In this document: one piece after another, positions 7,096-10,382 of the stretch | Layout: each line of letters opens with the position of its first letter | How positions within the stretch are numbered: the stretch's first letter is position 1 | Source: Syntrophorhabdaceae bacterium | GTDB lineage: Bacteria > Desulfobacterota > Syntrophorhabdia > Syntrophorhabdales > Syntrophorhabdaceae | Direction of reading: 5' to 3' | Length of the DNA stretch: 10,382 bases | Assembly (NCBI GenBank): GCA_026416315.1 | Contig: JAOAFK010000100.1 | Location: 1 to 10,382 of the forward strand | The notes under the pieces: generated by a model | What the model was told of the DNA's origin: nothing | Databases searched by the model: none | What the model saw: only the letters and a program-made list of their open reading frames with translations | Translations under genes and position numbers: made by a program

Positions 7096-7835
7096 ATATC
7101 GAATACAGGCCCCTCCTTGCAGACCCTTTTATAAGGCTCCTTTTCATCAAGTGTCTTTTTAACGCAGCCAAAACACAGACCCATGCCACATGCCATCCTC
7201 TCTTCAAGAAGTACCTCACATTTGATTTCAGGTTTTATTTTTTCTTTAAGGGACTTAAACATGGCCTCTGGGCCACAGGCATAAATACATATGGATGATT
7301 GATAATGTTTAAGGTGCCTTTCAAACAAAGAAATGACATCACCCTTAAAACCAAAAGAACCATCCATTGTAGCAATATATACATGCTTTGCCTTCAGATC
7401 TTCTATCAATTTCACCTCTTTTTCATCAGAGCAACCGTAGAATATATCCGGTGTCTTCTTGATTTTTTTTATCAAAAGATGCACACCGGCTATGCCTATA
7501 CCACCAGCAATGATTACAGGTTTCAGGTGGTCTTCAAAATTTATATTGAAGCCTTTCCCAAGGGGGCCAAGTATTTGAGTTTTAATACCTTTAGGCGTTT
7601 TACTTAAATAATGCGTTCCTTCCCCCTTAATCCTATACATAATGGATAAAGAATTTTTATTGCAGTCGTATATGCTGAAAGGCCTCCTTAAAAACACCCT
7701 TTCATCAGGAATTTTAACCATGACGAACTGTCCAGGCTCTATAGCATATATAGGTTTTTGGAGTCTGAACTCTATGATAAAAAAGTCCTTTGTGATGTGT
7801 TCGTTTTTTATAACTTCCCCTTCAAAATCTCTCAT
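7077..7835 (-). CDS. pyrK: Dihydroorotate dehydrogenase B electron-transfer subunit
   Basis: PyrK carries FAD and a 2Fe-2S cluster and moves electrons from the FMN of PyrD to NAD+ in the heterotetrameric class 1B enzyme. The protein (252 residues) is a ferredoxin-reductase-like fold: FAD-binding RRPFSIYD (50-57), NAD-binding GGIGIAG (111-117), IYACGPEAM (184-192), and a C-terminal cluster motif with C216, C221, C224 and C239, that is CX4CX2CX14C, the expected PyrK spacing. CKEGPVF (239-245) is also a conserved PyrK signature. The start codon overlaps the rimI stop by four bases (ATGA), with AGG directly in front, so translation is probably coupled to rimI. The 19-base overlap with pyrD suggests that the two subunits are made together. 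All cofactor residues look intact. Confidence 0.96.
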   Translation of the reverse strand: MRDFEGEVIKNEHITKDFFIIEFRLQKPIYAIEPGQFVMVKIPDERVFLRRPFSIYDCNKNSLSIMYRIKGEGTHYLSKTPKGIKTQILGPLGKGFNINFEDHLKPVIIAGGIGIAGVHLLIKKIKKTPDIFYGCSDEKEVKLIEDLKAKHVYIATMDGSFGFKGDVISLFERHLKHYQSSICIYACGPEAMFKSLKEKIKPEIKCEVLLEERMACGMGLCFGCVKKTLDEKEPYKRVCKEGPVFDIWQISL

Positions 7836-8350
7836 CCTGCGAGTCTTACTTTCTGTTTATCTTTTTTCCAGCGTAAGGAAAGATGCATGATGAATGCATC
7901 CTCATTCGTATCGGAATAGTATCTTCTTCTTTTACCCACAATTTCAAAGCCGAATTTTCTATATAGATTTATGGCGGCCTTATTGCTTTCTCGAACCTCA
8001 AGAAAGAACTCGACCACACCTTTTTCTTTAAAATAATCTATAACATATGAAAGGAGTTTAGCACCATAGCCTTTTCTTCTAAAAGAGGGTTTTATGGCAA
8101 AATTTGTAATATGTGCCTCATCCATTACATAATAAAGCATGATATAACCAATAATTTCTGCATTCTCCTCAATAACAAGATTTTTATAAATCTCCGATGA
8201 TAAGGATTCTAAAAACATAGTTTTTGTCCATGGGGTGGGAAAGGACTTTTTCTCGATGGCAATTATATCATCAAGGTCCATTGAAGTCATGTCCCTTATA
8301 TTCCATATGTTTTTTTCCACTTTTATATTCAAATGTGAATTGACTGTCAT
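7832..8350 (-). CDS. rimI: Ribosomal protein S18-alanine N-acetyltransferase RimI (GNAT family)
   Basis: A GNAT acetyltransferase, best matched to RimI, which acetylates the N-terminal alanine of ribosomal protein S18. Visible features: an N-terminal IRDMTSMDLDDIIAIEKKSFPTPWT typical of RimI (split here at residues 18-42), acetyl-CoA-binding RRKGYG (91-96), LEVRESNKAAINLY (117-130) and a C-terminal RRRYYSDTNEDAFIMHL (141-157). E118 and Y130 align in spacing with the general base Glu and acid Tyr of Salmonella RimI. At 172 residues it carries about 20 extra residues at the N-terminus compared with the E. coli protein (148); the ATGA overlap with the mobA stop supports this longer start, though M21 would give a typical length. 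RimI is often found near tsaB or tsaD; here its neighbours are mobA and pyrK. The family is certain, the S18 substrate likely. Confidence 0.9.
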   Translation of the reverse strand: MTVNSHLNIKVEKNIWNIRDMTSMDLDDIIAIEKKSFPTPWTKTMFLESLSSEIYKNLVIEENAEIIGYIMLYYVMDEAHITNFAIKPSFRRKGYGAKLLSYVIDYFKEKGVVEFFLEVRESNKAAINLYRKFGFEIVGKRRRYYSDTNEDAFIMHLSLRWKKDKQKVRLAG

Positions 8351-8925
8351 AGTTTTCTCTCTATGAGGAGAAGGTCTTCCTCTGTATTGATGTTTATAAA
8401 TACGGATTGACCATCTTTCATAAAAAAAGGATTGTCCTTCAAAACTTTTACAGAAACATATGGAAACAGCTCTGTAATTTTAAAAATCCTTTTTTCAATG
8501 AGGTTCAGCATATAAGGTATGCATGTCTTTTTATAAACTGCATGCAAAGGCTCATATCCTTTTTCAACCTTTGGTATTATAATGTCTTCGTTCTTTGTGT
8601 TTTCAATGATATATCCTATACCTTTATGAGAGATATTAGGCATATCACAGGCCACAACAAAAACATAGGGGTTAGTGGAATGGATAAGGCCAGTTACAAT
8701 GCCTGTTAATGTGCCCTGTACAGGAATTATATCTTTATAAACCTTTATCTTTTTATTGTTCAAAATCCCAGTATTGCCTGATATCACCATTATTTCGTCG
8801 AATATATCCTTTACGCTTTCATATACATGTTCGATAAGGCTTTTTCCATTTATATTAATTGTAGCCTTATCCCTTCCCATCCTTGAGCTTGCACCGCCTG
8901 CAAGTATGGCACATGAAATCTCCAT
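8347..8925 (-). CDS. mobA: Molybdenum cofactor guanylyltransferase MobA
   Basis: MobA transfers GMP from GTP to molybdopterin to give the bis-guanine dinucleotide cofactor of DMSO-reductase-family enzymes such as formate dehydrogenases and nitrate reductases. The 192 residues match the usual size (E. coli 194). The nucleotide-binding signature LAGGASSRMGRDK spans 8-20, GTLTGI is at 71-76, and the metal-binding VACDMPN is at 91-97; a C-terminal FININTEEDL closes the fold. It is the first gene of the minus-strand run. No purine-rich Shine-Dalgarno lies before the ATG (the preceding bases read TATCCCTTT), and no upstream in-frame start is evident, so initiation may be weak or the leader short. 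Related nucleotidyltransferases such as MocA share the fold, but the LAGGxSxRMGxDK motif and length favour MobA. Its presence implies molybdo- or tungsto-enzymes elsewhere in the genome. Confidence 0.92.
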   Translation of the reverse strand: MEISCAILAGGASSRMGRDKATININGKSLIEHVYESVKDIFDEIMVISGNTGILNNKKIKVYKDIIPVQGTLTGIVTGLIHSTNPYVFVVACDMPNISHKGIGYIIENTKNEDIIIPKVEKGYEPLHAVYKKTCIPYMLNLIEKRIFKITELFPYVSVKVLKDNPFFMKDGQSVFININTEEDLLLIERKL

Positions 8926-8942
8926 AAAGGGATATTTATCAT

Positions 8943-8948
8943 TTTATA
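8943..8948 (-). promoter_or_regulatory. Candidate -10 element of the mobA operon
   Basis: The minus strand reads TATAAA (extending to TATAAAAT) here, 17 bases before the mobA ATG at 8925, so a transcript would have a leader of only about ten bases. No convincing -35 is seen at 16-18 bases upstream. An 8-base palindrome ATACGTAT (8946-8953) overlaps the element. This is a weak candidate that would fit the missing Shine-Dalgarno of mobA. Confidence 0.25.
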
Positions 8949-8990
8949 CGTATGGAGTAAAGACCCAAATAAGTGACATAAAAATTAATA

Positions 8991-9019
8991 TTTACAAAAT
9001 AGACATTATCCATTATCTT
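8991..9019 (+). promoter_or_regulatory. Candidate livJ promoter
   Basis: TTTACA (8991-8996) and TATCTT (9014-9019) are separated by exactly 17 bases and would start a transcript near 9026, about 33 bases before the livJ ATG. The -10 matches four of six consensus positions. It sits in the 133-base divergent gap between mobA and livJ, which otherwise holds AT-rich DNA and no terminator. Confidence 0.4.
9004..9017 (+). repeat. Tandem 7-base direct repeat CATTATC x2 in the livJ promoter
   Basis: Two perfect adjacent copies of CATTATC cover the spacer and the first part of the candidate -10 of livJ. This could be a chance feature of AT-rich DNA or a binding site for a regulator or nucleoid protein; the sequence alone does not decide. 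Confidence 0.35.
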
Positions 9020-9045
9020 AATGCGTGAAAAATAACAATAAAAAT

Positions 9046-9051
9046 AAGGGG
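9046..9051 (+). promoter_or_regulatory. Ribosome binding site of livJ
   Basis: AAGGGG ends seven bases before the ATG at 9059, a normal spacing that supports this start, as does the signal peptide that begins immediately at the encoded methionine. Confidence 0.7.
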
Positions 9052-9058
9052 TGAGAAG

Positions 9059-10180
9059 ATGAAAAAGATTTTATTGGTTTTTATCACAATGACTTTTTTG
9101 GTATTTCCTTCATATGCAAAAGACACTGTGAAAATAGGTTTAATAGCACCTCTCACAGGCGATGTCAAAACCTTTGGCGAATCAGCAAAAAACGCCTTTC
9201 TTATTGCCATTGAAGACTATTCAAAATCAGGAAAATACAGAATAGACCCTGTAATTGCCGATGACAGAAACGACCCAACAGAAGGAGCAAATGCTGCATT
9301 AAAACTCATAACACAGGATAAGGTATTGGCCATAAGCGGTCCCCTTACATCAAAGGTATCAATCCCTGTTAGCGAGATAGCGAACAGCAATAAAATAGTA
9401 ATGATTACAGGCACAGCCACAAACCCCAAGGTAACCATACAGGATGGAAAGAGAAAACCATATGTGTTTAGAGCCTGCTTCATTGACCCATTTCAAGGAA
9501 CTGTGGCTGCCAATTTTGCCATAAAGGAACTTAAGGCAAAGACTGCTGCTGTGTTATACGATGTGGGAAATGATTATTCTAAGGGGCTTGCGGAATACTT
9601 CAGGGATACATTTACAAAAAAAGGTGGTAATGTTGTTGCCTATGAATCATACCAGAAGGACGATGTAGATTTTTCTGCCCTTATCACAAAAGTGCAGGTT
9701 AAAAAGCCTGATGTTTTATACCTACCTGATTATTATAACAAAGTAGCCCTCATTGCAAGACAGGTGAGGGAAAAGGGCTTAAAATCAATACTTTTAGGTG
9801 GTGATGGATGGGATTCACCAGAACTATTAAAGATAGCAGGCAGTGCAATTGAGGGTGGATATTTTACAAATCACTATTCACCGGACAGGAAAGACCCTGT
9901 GGCAGAGGGATTTATAAAACGTTATAGAGATAAACACAACACTGTTCCTGATGCGCTTGCCGCATTAAGCTATGATGCAACCATGATCCTGCTAAAGGCC
10001 ATAGATAATGCAAAATCATTAAAAAGTGAAGATATAATGAGATATCTTAACAGCATAAAGAATTATAAAGGTGTCACAGGAAATATAAATTTCGATAAAA
10101 ACGGTGATGCTGTTAAGTCTGCGGTGATTTTAAAGGTGGAAAAAGAAAGGGTAAAATATGTAACCACTGTGAATCCTTAA
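9059..10180 (+). CDS. livJ: Periplasmic substrate-binding protein of a branched-chain amino-acid type ABC transporter
   Basis: A secreted type I periplasmic binding protein of the LivJ/LivK family (Periplasmic_BP_6), which captures a ligand and hands it to the LivHMGF transporter. A signal peptide covers residues 1-20: MKK, a hydrophobic core and cleavage after SYA. There is no lipobox cysteine, so the mature protein should be free in the periplasm of a Gram-negative-type cell. The mature start VKIGLIAPLTGDVKTFG (24-40) is the family hallmark; VIADDRNDPTEGANAA (65-80), VLAISGPLTS (89-98), VLYDVGNDYSKG (165-176), FTKKGGNVV (185-193), LGGDGWDS (246-253) and ALSYDATMILLKAI (302-315) follow the two-lobe pattern. 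At 373 residues it is full length. The ligand cannot be read from sequence: leucine, isoleucine or valine is typical, but members also bind amides, urea or aromatic acids. The symbol is by family resemblance. livH follows 25 bases downstream with no terminator between. Confidence 0.9.
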   Translation: MKKILLVFITMTFLVFPSYAKDTVKIGLIAPLTGDVKTFGESAKNAFLIAIEDYSKSGKYRIDPVIADDRNDPTEGANAALKLITQDKVLAISGPLTSKVSIPVSEIANSNKIVMITGTATNPKVTIQDGKRKPYVFRACFIDPFQGTVAANFAIKELKAKTAAVLYDVGNDYSKGLAEYFRDTFTKKGGNVVAYESYQKDDVDFSALITKVQVKKPDVLYLPDYYNKVALIARQVREKGLKSILLGGDGWDSPELLKIAGSAIEGGYFTNHYSPDRKDPVAEGFIKRYRDKHNTVPDALAALSYDATMILLKAIDNAKSLKSEDIMRYLNSIKNYKGVTGNINFDKNGDAVKSAVILKVEKERVKYVTTVNP

Positions 10181-10198
10181 TAATTAACAGCATGTTTT

Positions 10199-10205
10199 AG
10201 GGGGA
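10199..10205 (+). promoter_or_regulatory. Ribosome binding site of livH, unusually close to the start
   Basis: AGGGGGA abuts the ATG at 10206, leaving about one base after the G run, where five to nine is usual. No other in-frame start fits the conserved LivH N-terminus, so either this tight spacing works or the neighbouring bases pair differently with 16S rRNA. Confidence 0.5.
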
Positions 10206-10382
10206 ATGGAACACATAATCTATATTCTCCAGCAGTTCGTAAACGGACTTCAATTAGGGTCTGTGTATGCCCTCATTGCCCTTGGTTACACCATGGTATA
10301 CGGGGTATTGAGGCTTATAAATTTTGCCCACGGTGATGTATTCATGTTCGGGGCATTTGTTGCATATTTTCTCATCTCCAAG
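10206..10382 (+). CDS. livH: Branched-chain amino-acid ABC transporter permease LivH (partial, N-terminal 59 residues)
   Basis: LivH is one of the two inner-membrane permeases that form the channel of a LivFGHMJ-type importer. Only 59 residues fall in the window, with no stop before the right edge. They match the E. coli LivH start: QQFVNGLQLGSVYALIALG (9-27), then YTMVYGVLRLINFAHGDVFM (28-47) holding the conserved INFAHG motif, and a second hydrophobic segment GAFVAYFLI (49-57). Two membrane segments are visible: about 15-34, and one beginning near 45. It starts 25 bases after livJ on the same strand without an intervening hairpin, so the two are probably co-transcribed, with livM, livG and livF expected beyond the edge. 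Identification rests on a short but very characteristic stretch. Confidence 0.92.
   Translation, partial: MEHIIYILQQFVNGLQLGSVYALIALGYTMVYGVLRLINFAHGDVFMFGAFVAYFLISK

Noticed and set aside
9013..9210. Minus-strand 65-codon frame over the livJ start
   Set aside because: It overlaps the livJ signal peptide and promoter region antisense, and has no recognisable domain or ribosome binding site.
1..10382. CRISPR arrays, insertion sequences, tRNA or rRNA genes, toxin-antitoxin or defence genes
   Set aside because: I saw no regularly spaced repeats, transposase motifs, long terminal inverted repeats, tRNA-like cloverleafs or rRNA segments, and almost all the window is covered by recognised housekeeping genes.

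Overview
The window looks like a piece of an AT-rich chromosome from an anaerobic bacterium, probably living where sulfide is plentiful. The clues are an NAD-linked class 1B dihydroorotate dehydrogenase (PyrD plus PyrK), a histidine-type Thi4 expected to use free sulfide, a short-form ThiC, a ThiD-ThiN fusion in place of ThiE, and a molybdenum cofactor guanylyltransferase. A Desulfobacterota- or Nitrospirota-like host is my inference; there is no rRNA or other decisive marker here. No tRNA, CRISPR array, insertion sequence or phage gene was seen, and no gene-free gap exceeds about 135 bases.

Layout. Positions 1-8925 are nine genes all on the minus strand, read from right to left. The first block is mobA, rimI, pyrK, pyrD, recJ (8925 to 4534), with 4-base overlaps at mobA/rimI and rimI/pyrK, a 19-base overlap at pyrK/pyrD and a 12-base gap before recJ. 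After a 140-base gap holding a candidate promoter comes a second block, thi4, thiDN, thiC, xseA (4393 to beyond position 1), with two ATGA overlaps and a three-base gap before xseA, which is cut by the left edge. On the plus strand, divergent from mobA, are livJ (9059-10180) and the start of livH (10206 to the right edge), the beginning of a branched-chain amino-acid type ABC transporter operon.

How the genes work together. Thi4 makes the thiazole half of thiamine as an ADP adduct, ThiC makes the pyrimidine half (HMP-P), and ThiDN phosphorylates HMP-P and couples the two halves, so three genes give nearly a whole thiamine phosphate pathway without ThiS, ThiF, ThiG, ThiH or ThiE. No TPP riboswitch could be seen upstream of thi4. 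PyrD and PyrK form one enzyme complex of pyrimidine synthesis. MobA, RimI, RecJ and XseA are housekeeping proteins that appear to share transcripts with these pathways.

I did not find a clearly new biological system. The points most worth a second look are the compact three-gene thiamine cassette, its apparent lack of a riboswitch, the CX2CX3C cluster motif of ThiC, and the in-phase thiC/xseA junction.
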